Counted from the first letter of the stretch, positions 9,495 through 18,532 are shown. The stretch is 64,000 bases of DNA from SG8-41 sp963699525 (GCA_963699525.1 CAVOUI010000007.1:62001-126000); one strand, 5' to 3'. Numbers and translations are program-made. The notes: generated by a model from the sequence alone, not told the origin.

Positions 9495-10151
9495 TCAGCC
9501 AACGCCCCGCAGCAGCGGCACGAACACCACGGGATCCATGCGCCGTTCGACCATGCCGCCGGGCGTGCGTTCGATGAGAAAGAGATGCTGCTCGTCGTTG
9601 TGCGCGAGGGGCAGGACCATTCTACCACCCGCTTCGAGCTGCTCGAGCAGCGCATCGGGCGCGCGTGGTGCGGCCGCGGTCAGGACGATGGCGTCGAACG
9701 GCGCGACCTCGGGCATGCCGGCATGCCCGTCGCCGTGCCGGAGGTGGACGTTCGCCACGCCGGCCTCGCGCAGGTTCCTGCGCGCCCGCCGGATGAGGGC
9801 GGCGAGCCGCTCCATGGAATACACCTGCTTCGCGACCCGGCCGAGAACGGCGGTCTGGTAGCCGCAACCGGTCCCGATTTCCAGCACTCGTCCGAGCGCA
9901 CGGCCGTTGCGCGCGAGCTCCGTCATGCGCGCGACCGTGTGGGGGCTCGAGATCGTCTGCCCGAAGCCGAGCGGCAGCGCGATGTCCTCGTAGGCGCGGC
10001 TCGCGAGCGCTTCGTCCACGAACACGTGGCGCGGCACCTCCGCCATCACCGCCAGCACCTCCTCGTCCCGGATGCCCTGCGCGCGCAGCCGCTCGACCAT
10101 GCGCATCCGCGTGCGCGCCGAGGTCATCCCGATCCCGGAGGACTTGCTCAC
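9495..10151 (-). CDS. pcm: protein-L-isoaspartate O-methyltransferase
   Basis: Repairs damaged isoaspartyl residues by SAM-dependent methylation. The sequence shows the SAM-binding motif VLEIGTGCGYQTAVL, the substrate-side motif ALPLGFGQTIS and VLTAAAPRAPDALL, all typical of PCMT. The usual lead-in SGIGMTSARTR is included by starting at GTG 10151, ten bases after the surE stop (218 residues). ATG 10127 is an alternative giving 210 residues. It sits between surE and nlpD, probably in one transcript with both. Confidence 0.92.
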   Translation of the reverse strand: MSKSSGIGMTSARTRMRMVERLRAQGIRDEEVLAVMAEVPRHVFVDEALASRAYEDIALPLGFGQTISSPHTVARMTELARNGRALGRVLEIGTGCGYQTAVLGRVAKQVYSMERLAALIRRARRNLREAGVANVHLRHGDGHAGMPEVAPFDAIVLTAAAPRAPDALLEQLEAGGRMVLPLAHNDEQHLFLIERTPGGMVERRMDPVVFVPLLRGVG

Positions 10152-10161
10152 GGGAACCCGG

Positions 10162-10908
10162 TCACTGGGCCGCGAGCCACGCGGTGACGCCATCGATCTG
10201 CGAGTAGCGGGTGAGGTCAACCTGCAGCGGCGTGATCGAGACGCGCTGGTGCGCAATCGCGTGAAAATCCGTGTCGGGTCCTGCGTCCTGTGCGCCGCCA
10301 GCGGCGCCGATCCAGTAGACCTTTTCCCCGCGCGGCGTGGTGCTTTTCACCACCGGCTCCGCCTTGTGCCGTTTGCCGAGGCGTGTGACCTGGAAGCCGC
10401 GCAGCGCCGCGTAATCGACGTCCGGGACGTTCACGTTGAGCAGGAACGGCTCCCCGGGCGACTGCCGCTGGAGCCGCGTGACGAGCTCGACCGCGACGCG
10501 ACCGGCGGTGCGGAAATGGCCTGCGCTGTCGGTCACCAGCGAGATCGCAATCGACGGGATACCCAGCAGGAAGCCCTCCATCGCGGCGGCGACCGTGCCG
10601 GAATAGATCGTGTCGTCCCCCATGTTGGCGCCGTGATTGATGCCGGAAATCACGACGTCGGGGAGCTGCTTCAGGAGCCCTGTAACCGCCAGGTGCACGC
10701 AGTCGGTGGGCGTGCCGTTGACGTAGTGGATGCGGCCCTGCGCCCGGCGCACGGTAAGGGGCCGGTCGAGCGTGAGTGAATTGCTCGCGCCGCTGCGATC
10801 GCGCTCCGGCGCCACCACCGTGACCTCCCCCAGGGGCGAGAGCACCTCCGCGAGCAGGGTTATGCCCGGCGCGAAGTAACCGTCGTCATTGCTGAGGAGG
10901 ATGCGCAT
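10162..10908 (-). CDS. surE: 5'/3'-nucleotidase SurE
   Basis: Survival protein E, a metal-dependent nucleoside-5' (and 3') monophosphatase, 248 residues, normal length. The N-terminal metal motif MRILLSNDDGYFAPGI and the conserved SGINHGANMGDDTIYSGT are intact. First gene of the surE-pcm-nlpD run. Confidence 0.96.
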   Translation of the reverse strand: MRILLSNDDGYFAPGITLLAEVLSPLGEVTVVAPERDRSGASNSLTLDRPLTVRRAQGRIHYVNGTPTDCVHLAVTGLLKQLPDVVISGINHGANMGDDTIYSGTVAAAMEGFLLGIPSIAISLVTDSAGHFRTAGRVAVELVTRLQRQSPGEPFLLNVNVPDVDYAALRGFQVTRLGKRHKAEPVVKSTTPRGEKVYWIGAAGGAQDAGPDTDFHAIAHQRVSITPLQVDLTRYSQIDGVTAWLAAQ

Positions 10909-10953
10909 CGCTGATCGCGGCGGCGGCGCGTAGGCCGCTTGCCGGGCCGCGCC

Positions 10954-11511
10954 CTACCGCGCGCTCGCCGGGGCTCCGGTCTGCCGGCCGTGGATGCGTT
11001 GAATCTTGCCGGTGGCGGCGTCGATCCGCAGTCGCTCGATATATTCGAGGTCGGTGCCGGTGACGCGCAGGTAGCGGGTATTGACCGGGGTCGCCGTGGA
11101 GTGCAGCTCACGGCCGTAGTAGACACCGGCCTTTCCCGGGGTGAGGCGGTAGGGCTTGCCTGCCTTGAGCTTCGCGAAATCCGGATCGGAGCCGTCGTCC
11201 AGGCGCTCCCACAACGTCATCTCGGTGTACTCCGCCACCTGCCCGTAGATCGCCCAGGAGTCCCCGTGGTCGTGGGGATTGGACTTGCGCGCCTCATCGT
11301 AGCGGTAGGTCATGACCTCGAAGCCGGTCGGGTCGATGTGGATCCGCTTCAACCCCAGCGGCTGATCGGTACCGAAGTACTGCTTCACGAAGCCCGGGTC
11401 GACCAGCAGCTGCTCCATTTTCGCCTTGACCTTCTCGACCTGCGCACGGCTCGAGCCGACTTTCAATATCTCGCGCGTATCACGGGTGAAATCCTGCAGT
11501 GAGTAGCCCAT
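10954..11511 (-). CDS. cupin-fold protein, possible cysteine-dioxygenase-like enzyme
   Basis: Protein of 185 residues. The segment NPHDHGDSWAIYGQ (about residues 78-91) resembles the metal-binding first cupin motif with its HxH, and a later His lies in GRELHSTAT. Together these suggest a single-domain, metal-dependent cupin of the cysteine dioxygenase-like type. The start at ATG 11511 has a strong GAGGAGG seven bases upstream. No pathway neighbour fixes the substrate, so the function is open. Confidence 0.75.
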   Translation of the reverse strand: MGYSLQDFTRDTREILKVGSSRAQVEKVKAKMEQLLVDPGFVKQYFGTDQPLGLKRIHIDPTGFEVMTYRYDEARKSNPHDHGDSWAIYGQVAEYTEMTLWERLDDGSDPDFAKLKAGKPYRLTPGKAGVYYGRELHSTATPVNTRYLRVTGTDLEYIERLRIDAATGKIQRIHGRQTGAPASAR

Positions 11512-11588
11512 TGCATCCTCCTCTGAACGATGACTGGAAACTCCGAGCGGCAATCGCGGGAATTATAGCAGCGGCAAACGCGCCGGCC

Positions 11589-12425
11589 TCATCCGTCAGG
11601 CGCCCGGGGCGGCGCGAACGGCCGGTCGTGCGTGAGCGATGGAAGCAGCGAACGCACCGCCTCAACCCGGGCAAGGTCGAGCTCAGCGGGAACCACCGCG
11701 GGCACTTCCCCACCCTCGGCGATGACTTCGCCCCAGGGGTCGATCACCAGGGAATGGCCGTAGGTCATGCGCTTGCCGGGGTGGTCGCCGCACATGGCCG
11801 GCGCGATCACGAAACAGGCGTTCTCGATCGCCCGCGCCCTGAGCAACGTGTGCCAGTGGGCTTTCCCGGTCTCGCGCTGGAACGAGGACGGCACCGCCAG
11901 CATGACGGCGCCTTGCTGCGCAAGCGCGCGGTAGAGCTGAGGGAACCGCAAGTCGTAGCACACCGTCATGCCGAGCGGGCCCCAGGGCGTGGGGGCGAGG
12001 ACCGCGCGCTCGCCCGGCCGGTAGGCGCTCGATTCTCGGATCACCGTACCGCTCGGCAGTGTGGCGTCGAACATGTGGATCTTGTCGTAGGCGGCGACGA
12101 CCGCTCCCCGGTCGGACACGAGGAGCGAACGGTTGAGCATGCGGCCGTCTCCGCTCTTCAGCGTCAGCGACCCGACCAGGTGCCAGACGCCGAGCTCGCG
12201 CGAGAGCGCGGCCAGCGCGGAGAGCGCGGGCTCCCCTGCGGCGTCCAGCGCGTTCTCGCGCATGACGCGCCCGCTCCCGTCCATCATCAGGACGTACTCG
12301 GGAGAGAAGATGAGACGAGCGCCGCCTGCGGTCGCCTCGTGCGCCATCGCGGTGAGCGTCGCGAGGTTGGCAGCATAGTCGTTCCCGGAATGGGTCTGGA
12401 GGCAGGCGATGCGAACCTTGGCCAT
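11589..12425 (-). CDS. carbon-nitrogen hydrolase (nitrilase superfamily)
   Basis: Protein of 278 residues with the Glu-Lys-Cys triad of the nitrilase superfamily: Glu in FSPEYVLM, Lys in SLTLKSGDG and Cys in TVCYDLRFPQ. The pattern matches the Nit/YbeM branch (omega-amidase or deaminated-glutathione amidase) rather than true nitrilases. Closely followed on the same strand by the cupin gene. Exact substrate unknown. Confidence 0.87.
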   Translation of the reverse strand: MAKVRIACLQTHSGNDYAANLATLTAMAHEATAGGARLIFSPEYVLMMDGSGRVMRENALDAAGEPALSALAALSRELGVWHLVGSLTLKSGDGRMLNRSLLVSDRGAVVAAYDKIHMFDATLPSGTVIRESSAYRPGERAVLAPTPWGPLGMTVCYDLRFPQLYRALAQQGAVMLAVPSSFQRETGKAHWHTLLRARAIENACFVIAPAMCGDHPGKRMTYGHSLVIDPWGEVIAEGGEVPAVVPAELDLARVEAVRSLLPSLTHDRPFAPPRAPDG

Positions 12426-12467
12426 GGGGGCTGACTCGTGGTTCGTTCCAGTTCACCTGTCCCCGGG

Positions 12468-13076
12468 TTACGCAGGAACGGTGGCCTTCACGGAGGGGCG
12501 CCGCGCGATCCCCTCATACCACTGCGCGAGCGCGGGTCCCGATCCCCGCCAGTCTTCCGCCGGGAAGCGGAAATCGAGATAACCGAGCACGCAGGCAGCG
12601 GTGATCTGGCCGATGCCGAAACGCTCGTTCCAGCCCGGCGCCTCGCGCTCGAGCGCGTTCAATCCGCCTCGCACCTTCGCGAGCTGTCCGGCGGTCCAGT
12701 CGCTCCACTGCTGCGCCTGGGGCCTCACCGCGCTTTCGTACCGCATGAGCACCGCCGCTTCGAGTATGCCGTCGCCCAGTGCCTGCAGCCTCAGCGCGCG
12801 CCAGCGTTCCGGTCCGGCTCTCGGAACGAGGGGCGTTCCGCGGTGCAGGCTGTCGAGATACTCGCAGATGACAGCCGAGTCGTAGAGCGTCCCCAGATCC
12901 GGGGTCGTGAGCGCAGGTATCTTGACCAGGGGATTCTCACGCGCGAGTTCCGCGTGCGGCTTCACCGGGCTCACCGCAATGCTGACTTCCTCGATTTCCT
13001 CCGCCAGCCCCGCTTCCCGGGCGACGATGCGGACTTTGCGCGCGAAAGGCGACGCCGGGTTGAACCACAACCGCAT
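12468..13076 (-). CDS. glutathione S-transferase family protein
   Basis: Soluble protein of 202 residues. The N-terminal thioredoxin-like domain begins MRLWFNPASPFARKVRIV and includes NPLVKIPAL (cis-Pro) and the glutathione-binding DSAVICEYLD. The C-terminal half is helical. ATG 13076 was chosen because the fold begins there; the longer reading from 13109 overlaps the upstream gene. Substrate unknown. Confidence 0.87.
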   Translation of the reverse strand: MRLWFNPASPFARKVRIVAREAGLAEEIEEVSIAVSPVKPHAELARENPLVKIPALTTPDLGTLYDSAVICEYLDSLHRGTPLVPRAGPERWRALRLQALGDGILEAAVLMRYESAVRPQAQQWSDWTAGQLAKVRGGLNALEREAPGWNERFGIGQITAACVLGYLDFRFPAEDWRGSGPALAQWYEGIARRPSVKATVPA

Positions 13077-13105
13077 GCGCGCGCCGCTGCCGGAAATCGG
13101 CGGCG

Positions 13106-14101
13106 TCACTTCTGCCGCAACCCGGCCGCCTGCACGACCTTTTCCCAGCGCGCGAAGTCGGATTTGATCAGGGCCTGAAATGCTTCGGGGCTCGACGGCT
13201 CGGGATCGAGACCGAGATCCACCAGTTGCGCCTGCACCTCGCGCAGGTTGAGGACCGCGACCGTTTCACGGTGCATGCGCTCGATGATCCCCTTCGGCGT
13301 CTTCGCGGGAAACACGAATCCAAGCCACCCGCTCGACTCGAAACCCGGGTAGCCGGACTCGGCGATCGTGGGCACGTCGGGCAACGCCGCCGAGCGCTTC
13401 GCGCTACTGACCGCGAGCGCGCGCAGCCTCCCCGCCCTCACGTGCGGGGTCTGCGTCGAGATCAGGCCGACCGTGCTTTCGACGTGCCCGGCGATGGTGT
13501 CGGCCACGGCCGGATTCCCGCCCTTGTACGGCACCTGGTTCATCTGGATTCCCGCTGTCTTCCAGAACAGCTCGAAGGCGAGATGCGCGATGCTGCCGGT
13601 GCCCGGCGAGCTGTAGTTGATCTTGCCCGGCTCCTTCTTTGCGATCGCCACGAACTGCTTGAGCGTCTTCGCCGGCATGGACGGATGCACCGAGAGCAGG
13701 GCCGTGACGAGCACGCCCCGGGTGACCGGCTCGAAATCGTTGATGGGATCGAACGGCACCTTGCCGAGGAGCGCCGGGCTCATCGCGAACGAGGCGACCG
13801 ACGCGAGGAGCATCGTGTAACCGTCGGGCGCGGCGCGCGCCGCCAGCTCCGTGGCGATGTTGCCCCCCGCTCCCGCTCGATTCTCGACGACCACTTGCTG
13901 GCCGAGCCGCGGGGAAAGCCGCGTCGCCACCGCCCGCGCCACCAGGTCGTTTGCGCCCCCTGGCGCAAAGCCCACCAGGAGCCGGACCGGCTTGGAGGGA
14001 TAGGTTTCCGCCGACCAGGCATGCGGCTGCGCGGCGATCGCGAGCAGGATGCCGGCAAGGACCGCTCTTCGCGTGGCGCGTTGCCGCTCGACAGGTTTCA
14101 T
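13106..14101 (-). CDS. tripartite tricarboxylate transporter substrate-binding protein (Bug family)
   Basis: Periplasmic solute receptor of 331 residues. A basic N-terminus and hydrophobic stretch end in a signal-cleavage region near SAETYPSKP. The Bug signature follows: PVRLLVGFAPGGANDLVAR, NRAGAGGN and YKGGNPAVADTIAGH. ATG 14101 is preceded by GAGGAGGAA, a strong ribosome site. No TctA/TctB membrane genes are nearby, which is normal for orphan Bug receptors abundant in betaproteobacteria. Ligand unknown. Confidence 0.92.
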   Translation of the reverse strand: MKPVERQRATRRAVLAGILLAIAAQPHAWSAETYPSKPVRLLVGFAPGGANDLVARAVATRLSPRLGQQVVVENRAGAGGNIATELAARAAPDGYTMLLASVASFAMSPALLGKVPFDPINDFEPVTRGVLVTALLSVHPSMPAKTLKQFVAIAKKEPGKINYSSPGTGSIAHLAFELFWKTAGIQMNQVPYKGGNPAVADTIAGHVESTVGLISTQTPHVRAGRLRALAVSSAKRSAALPDVPTIAESGYPGFESSGWLGFVFPAKTPKGIIERMHRETVAVLNLREVQAQLVDLGLDPEPSSPEAFQALIKSDFARWEKVVQAAGLRQK

Positions 14102-14246
14102 GGATTCCTCCTCGACCATTGTTGTTTGTGTCTGTGCTGTCGCCAATCATTCTAGTGCATGGCGCAGATTCTGTTTGAGATTTTCCGACGAGGTCTTACC
14201 ATTAGGGGGCGGCGTGTGTGGCACGCCCGCAAGACGGGAGAAAGCC

Positions 14247-14714
14247 GTGTCCGAGGTTACGCTCAAGCAGTCCGACGCCATCATCAACGCGATTCTCGCC
14301 CGCGCGCGCGAGCTCGATTGCCGGCCCGTGAGCGTCGCCGTCACCGATCCCGGCGCCCACGTCAAGGCCTTCAAGAAGGAGGACGGCTCCGCGATGATGC
14401 GTTTCGAGATGGCGCTGGGCAAGGCCTACGCGGCGCTCGCGCTGGGGCGCTCCTCCAGCCTGGTGCGCGTGCGCACCGAGGAGCGGCCTCTGTTCATGAA
14501 CTATCTGATCAACGCCTCGGGCGGCAGGATCTTCCCCGAAGGCGGCGGCATGCTGATCCGCGACGCACGCTGCGAAGTGATCGGCGCCGTCGGCGTCACG
14601 GGCGACACCCAGGAGCGCGACGAAGAGCTCGCCGCGCACGGCATCCGCGCCGCCGGCTTGAAGACCGACGCGGACTGCGCGCACCTTGGCAAGCCGATAC
14701 GGTTGAAAGACTAG
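14247..14714 (+). CDS. GlcG/HbpS family protein (DUF336)
   Basis: Protein of 155 residues of the GlcG/HbpS heme-binding family: N-terminal helices (TLKQSDAIINAILARARE), PVSVAVTDPGAHVKAF, and the Gly-rich GGRIFPEGGGMLI with AVGVTGDTQERDEELA. GTG 14247 was chosen for the upstream GGGAG and because the fold begins at that point. It diverges from the Bug receptor and is followed at once by a tRNA gene on the other strand. Function of the family is poorly defined. Confidence 0.85.
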   Translation: MSEVTLKQSDAIINAILARARELDCRPVSVAVTDPGAHVKAFKKEDGSAMMRFEMALGKAYAALALGRSSSLVRVRTEERPLFMNYLINASGGRIFPEGGGMLIRDARCEVIGAVGVTGDTQERDEELAAHGIRAAGLKTDADCAHLGKPIRLKD

Positions 14715-14720
14715 GAAACC

Positions 14721-14797
14721 TGGTCGGGGCGGTGAGATTTGAACTCACGACCACCGGCACCCCATGCCGGTACGCTACCAGACTGCGCTACGCCCCG
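14721..14797 (-). tRNA. tRNA-Pro (GGG)
   Basis: 77 nt with a full cloverleaf. The acceptor stem CGGGGCG pairs with CGCCCCG, the anticodon stem CCGGC/GCCGG encloses loop ATGGGGT with anticodon GGG, the T-loop is GTTCAAATC, and a 3' CCA is encoded. Confidence 0.95.
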
Positions 14798-14822
14798 AGG
14801 AGCGAAATTATATCAGCCCGTC

Positions 14823-15188
14823 TCAGCCGCGCAGCACTTCGAGGACGCTCTTGATTTCCTTGCGCAGCAGCGCGAAGTTGCTGCGCGGCCCGCGTGCGGC
14901 CCGCGCCGGCTCCGACACCAGCTCGTCGAGCCGGTTGCGCGCACCGCTGATGGTGAAGCCCTGGTCGTAGAGGAGTTCGCGGATGCGCCGGATGAGCAGC
15001 ACTTCGTGGTGCTGGTAGTAGCGCCGGTTGCCGCGCCGCTTGACCGGCTTCAGCTGCGTGAACTCCTGCTCCCAGTAACGCAGCACGTGCGGCTTCACGC
15101 CGCACAGCTCGCTGACTTCGCCGATCGTGAAGTAGCGCTTCGCCGGAATCGGCGGCAGCTGCGTGCGGGAGCTATGACTTGCTTCCAT
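14823..15188 (-). CDS. MerR family transcriptional regulator
   Basis: Small protein of 121 residues with a MerR-type winged helix: YFTIGEVSELCGVKPHVLRYWE (about residues 19-40), then RRGNRRYYQHHEVLLIRRIRELLYDQGFT. This small regulator typically follows ihfA in betaproteobacteria and overlaps it here by 17 nt. The C-terminal effector part is short with no cysteine cluster, so the signal is unknown. Confidence 0.9.
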   Translation of the reverse strand: MEASHSSRTQLPPIPAKRYFTIGEVSELCGVKPHVLRYWEQEFTQLKPVKRRGNRRYYQHHEVLLIRRIRELLYDQGFTISGARNRLDELVSEPARAARGPRSNFALLRKEIKSVLEVLRG

Positions 15189-15474
15189 GGTAGTTCTGCT
15201 CCACCATCGCCTTCAGCTTCTGCGACGCGTGGAACGTCACGACGCGGCGCGCCGTGATGGGAATCTCTTCGCCTGTCTTGGGATTGCGGCCGGGACGCTG
15301 CGGCTTGTCGCGCAGCTGGAAATTGCCGAAGCCCGAGAGCTTGACGCCCTGCCCGTGCTCGAGCGCCATGCGGACTTCCTCGAAGAAGGACTCCACCATG
15401 TCCTTCGCCTCGCGCTTGTTGAAGCCGACCTTCTCGAACAGGAGGTCCGCCAGTTCGGCCTTCGTTAACGTCAT
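15172..15474 (-). CDS. ihfA: integration host factor subunit alpha
   Basis: DNA-bending nucleoid protein subunit, 100 residues, usual length. Typical sequence TLTKAELADLLFEKVGFNKR, GNFQLRDKPQRPGRNPKTGE (the arm with the intercalating Pro) and PITARRVVTF. ATG 15474 follows AAAGGGGAC; the upstream ATG at 15489 overlaps the end of pheT. It lies right after pheT, as in most proteobacteria. Confidence 0.96.
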   Translation of the reverse strand: MTLTKAELADLLFEKVGFNKREAKDMVESFFEEVRMALEHGQGVKLSGFGNFQLRDKPQRPGRNPKTGEEIPITARRVVTFHASQKLKAMVEQNYHGSKS

Positions 15475-15485
15475 GCTGTCCCCTT

Positions 15486-17504
15486 TCAACGGAGTTTCGC
15501 GTTGAATTGCTGCTGTAGTACCTGGCGTAGCTGAGAGACCGCGGATTCGACTTCCGCATCGGTCAGAGTCTTGCGAGTATCCTGCAATAACACCCTGAAA
15601 GCAAGACTCTTTTTGCCTTCTTCTACACCCGTTCCGCGGTAGATGTCAAACAGGGTGATTTCAACTACGATCGCCGGCTGGTGCCGGCGCAGCCCCTCCA
15701 GAAGCTCCCGATAGCCGATTCCCTCATCGACGATGATGGCGATGTCCCGCCTCACCGGCGGGAATTTCGACGTTTCCTTGTAAGCCGGCAGGCCCCGCTC
15801 GCTGACCGCTTCGTAGTCGAGTTCGAACAGGACCGGGGCAAGCGGCAAATCATACTTCCGCTGCCAGCGGGGGTGCAATTCTCCGATCCAGCCCGCGTCC
15901 ACGCCCCCGATGACGATTCGGGCCGACTTGCCGGGATGCAACCCCGGGTGCCCGGCCGGCCGGAATTCGCCAGTGACCGGCGCGAGCAGCGCCTCAACAT
16001 CGCCTTTAATGTCGAAAAAATCGACGGGACGGCCCTTGAGTCCCCACTGCTCGTGGCGGGCATCTCCGTAGGAGAGTCCTCCTATCCGCAGCGGCTGGCG
16101 ATAGCCCCCGGATGCCTCCGTCATGAAGCATCGGCCGACCTCGAACAGGCGCGCGCGGTCCTGCTTGCGGCTGAGATTCTGGACGAGACACTGAACCAGG
16201 CCGACAGCCAGCGTGGAGCGCATGACGCCCATCTGGCTTGCAATCGGGTTGGCGAGTGCCACCGGCTCCGTGTTGGCCGCGAGATCGGCTTCCCATGCCG
16301 CATCGACGAAGCTGTAGCTCACGATCTCCTGGTAGTCGCGCGCGGCGAGGAGCCGGCGAATCGCGGCGATGTCGCGCTTTCCCTCCCGCAGCGGCAGCAG
16401 GGTGGGCGACGCCACCGGCAGCGTGGCCGGAATCCGGTCGTAACCGTGGATGCGCGCGAGCTCCTCGATCAGGTCCTCCTCGATCGCGATGTCGAAGCGG
16501 TGGCTCGGCGGCGTCACGCGGAACGCCCCTTCCACCACCGAAAACTCGAAGCGCAGCCGGCGCAGGATGTCACTCACCTGGATACCGTCGAGCTTGATAC
16601 CGAGCAGGCGCTCGACGCGCGCGAGCCGCAGGCGAACCGGCTCGCGCGGCGGAAGCGCCGCCCTTGCTTCCGTCACCGGACCCGCGGCGCCGCCGCAAAT
16701 CTCGATTGTGAGCTGCGTGGCGCGCTCGAGCGCCGCGAGCGTTCCCGCGAAATCGACACCGCGCTCGAAGCGGTACGATGAATCGGAGGCGAAATTGAGC
16801 AGCCGCGTCTTTCCCGCGATCGCCTCCGGGCTGAAGAACGCGCTCTCGAGAAACACGTCGCGCGTCCTTTCGGTCACTGAAGTGTCCTGCCCTCCCATGA
16901 TTCCCGCCAGCGCCACCGCCCTCGATGCGTCCGCGATGACAAGAAAGCCCGCGTCGAGCGCGGGCGTCTCGCCGTTGAGGAGCGTCAGCTTCTCTCCCGC
17001 CCTTGCGTGGCGCACCCGGATGCCGCCTTCGAGCTTGGCTGCGTCGAACGCGTGCAGCGGCTGCCCCAGCTCCAGCATGACATAGTTGGTGATATCCACC
17101 AGCGCGCTCACGGGGCGGATGCCGCTCGCCGTGAGCCTGCGCGCCATCCACTCCGGCGTGGCGGCGCCGGCATTGACCCCGCGCAGGATCCGCCCGCAGT
17201 ACCGGGGACAGGCCTGCGGCGCCTCCAGCGTGACGCTCAAGCGGTCGGTCAACGCCGTGCGCACCGGCTTGACCTCGGTCGGGTTGAGCGGCGTGCCAGT
17301 TACCGCCGCCACTTCGCGCGCGATGCCGGCGATGCTCAGGCAATCGCCCCGATTGGGCGTGGGCTTGGTCGTGAAAATCCAGTCATCGCGGTCCGGCTCG
17401 ATCCCCTCGACGTCGAGGCCGCCCATGGAAAGCGCGTCCGCGAGCTCGCGCGCGGCGAGCGGCGGATTGACGAAGGTGCGAAGCCAGCTCTCGCAGAACT
17501 TCAT
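15486..17504 (-). CDS. pheT: phenylalanine--tRNA ligase beta subunit, lacking the tRNA-binding (EMAP/OB) domain
   Basis: Beta subunit of PheRS, 672 residues against about 790-800 in typical bacteria. The N-terminus MKFCESWLRTFVNPPLAARE..GGLDVEGIEP matches the family start, then jumps straight to TTKPTPNRGDCLSIAGIARE, which in E. coli lies about 115-120 residues later. The missing block is the EMAP-like OB fold (B2 domain). The B3/B4 editing region, B5, the catalytic-like core and the C-terminal anticodon-binding domain (FPPVRRDIAIIVDEGI..TLTDAEVE) are present in one frame. It starts 1 nt after pheS stops. Confidence 0.95.
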   Translation of the reverse strand: MKFCESWLRTFVNPPLAARELADALSMGGLDVEGIEPDRDDWIFTTKPTPNRGDCLSIAGIAREVAAVTGTPLNPTEVKPVRTALTDRLSVTLEAPQACPRYCGRILRGVNAGAATPEWMARRLTASGIRPVSALVDITNYVMLELGQPLHAFDAAKLEGGIRVRHARAGEKLTLLNGETPALDAGFLVIADASRAVALAGIMGGQDTSVTERTRDVFLESAFFSPEAIAGKTRLLNFASDSSYRFERGVDFAGTLAALERATQLTIEICGGAAGPVTEARAALPPREPVRLRLARVERLLGIKLDGIQVSDILRRLRFEFSVVEGAFRVTPPSHRFDIAIEEDLIEELARIHGYDRIPATLPVASPTLLPLREGKRDIAAIRRLLAARDYQEIVSYSFVDAAWEADLAANTEPVALANPIASQMGVMRSTLAVGLVQCLVQNLSRKQDRARLFEVGRCFMTEASGGYRQPLRIGGLSYGDARHEQWGLKGRPVDFFDIKGDVEALLAPVTGEFRPAGHPGLHPGKSARIVIGGVDAGWIGELHPRWQRKYDLPLAPVLFELDYEAVSERGLPAYKETSKFPPVRRDIAIIVDEGIGYRELLEGLRRHQPAIVVEITLFDIYRGTGVEEGKKSLAFRVLLQDTRKTLTDAEVESAVSQLRQVLQQQFNAKLR

Positions 17505-17505
17505 G

Positions 17506-18495
17506 TCAGTTGAACTGCTTCAGGAACCGCAGGTCGTTCTCGAAGAACAGCCGCAGGTCGTTCACCCCGTAGCGCAGCATGGTGAGCCGGTCGGGCCCGA
17601 GCCCGAAGGCGAAGCCCTGGAATTTCTCGCTGTCGATGCCCACGTTCTTCAGCACGTTGGGATGCACCATGCCGGCGCCGCCCATCTCGAGCCAGCCGTC
17701 CCCGAAGCTCATGTCGATCTCGGCGGAGGGCTCGGTGAACGGAAAGAACGAGGGGCGGAAACGCACCTTCAGGTCATCGCGTTCGAAGAACTGCCTCAGG
17801 AACTCGATCAGCACGCCCTTCAGGTCGGCGAAGGTGATGTGCACGTCGAGCCACAGGCCCTCGACCTGGTGGAACATCGGCGAATGCGTCGCGTCGTAGT
17901 CGTGGCGGTAGACGCGCCCGGGGGCGATGATCTTCACCGGCGGGCGGTGACGCTCGAGGTAGCGGATCTGAATCGGCGAGGTATGCGTGCGCAGCAGATG
18001 CCGGCCGTCCGCGAGGTAGAACGTATCGTGCATCGAGCGCGCAGGATGGTTCTCCGGCTGGTTGAGCGCGGTGAAATTGTAGTAATCGGTCTCGATCTCG
18101 GGGCCGTCCGCCACGTCGAACCCGAGCGAACGGAAAAGGGCCTCGATGCGCTCCATCGTGCGCGTCACGGGATGGAGCCCGCCCACGGCGAGGCCGCGCC
18201 CCGGCAGCGTCACGTCGAGGGCCTCCTGCCGCAGGCTCGCCTCGAGCGCGCGGGACTCGATGCGGCCGCGCTGCTCGGCGAGTGCCGCTTCGAGCTTCTC
18301 CTTGGCGCTATTGACGCGGCTGCCGAATGCCGGCCGCTCGGCCGCGGGCAGCTTCCCGAGCCCTTTCAGGAGCTGGGTCAGCGCGCCAGACCGGCCGAGG
18401 TAGCGCGCCTTGGCGCGCTCGAGCCCGGCGGCATCGTCAATGCCCGCGAACGCCGCGAGCGCTTCCTTCACGATGGCGTCAACGTCCTGCGTCAT
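17506..18495 (-). CDS. pheS: phenylalanine--tRNA ligase alpha subunit
   Basis: Catalytic alpha subunit, 329 residues, normal length. A coiled-coil N-terminal region is followed by class II motifs: GGLHPVTRTMERIEALF, DTFYLADGRHLLRTHTSPIQ, YRHDYDATHSPMFHQVEG and the C-terminal GLGPDRLTMLRYGVNDLR. Preceded by an intrinsic-terminator-like hairpin and a short possible leader ORF. Confidence 0.97.
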   Translation of the reverse strand: MTQDVDAIVKEALAAFAGIDDAAGLERAKARYLGRSGALTQLLKGLGKLPAAERPAFGSRVNSAKEKLEAALAEQRGRIESRALEASLRQEALDVTLPGRGLAVGGLHPVTRTMERIEALFRSLGFDVADGPEIETDYYNFTALNQPENHPARSMHDTFYLADGRHLLRTHTSPIQIRYLERHRPPVKIIAPGRVYRHDYDATHSPMFHQVEGLWLDVHITFADLKGVLIEFLRQFFERDDLKVRFRPSFFPFTEPSAEIDMSFGDGWLEMGGAGMVHPNVLKNVGIDSEKFQGFAFGLGPDRLTMLRYGVNDLRLFFENDLRFLKQFN

Positions 18496-18532
18496 GGGAA
18501 TGCGGCTCGAAGAAAAAAGGGAGGCCTGTCAC
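18479..18532 (-). CDS. possible 17-residue pheST leader peptide with three tandem Phe
   Basis: A GTG-started reading of 17 codons (MTGLPFFFEPHSHDAGR) with a good GGAGGGAGG site five bases upstream. It starts in the loop of the terminator hairpin between rplT and pheS and stops just inside pheS. Its three consecutive Phe codons recall E. coli PheM, the leader of the pheST attenuator. Caution: the Phe codons coincide with the T-run of the terminator, which by itself would encode Phe in this frame. Confidence 0.35.
   Translation of the reverse strand: MTGLPFFFEPHSHDAGR

Noticed and set aside
15486..17504. Missing PheT domain as a frameshift effect
   Set aside because: The reading frame is continuous and the junction joins two conserved blocks cleanly; no shifted remnant of the domain was found around 17390.
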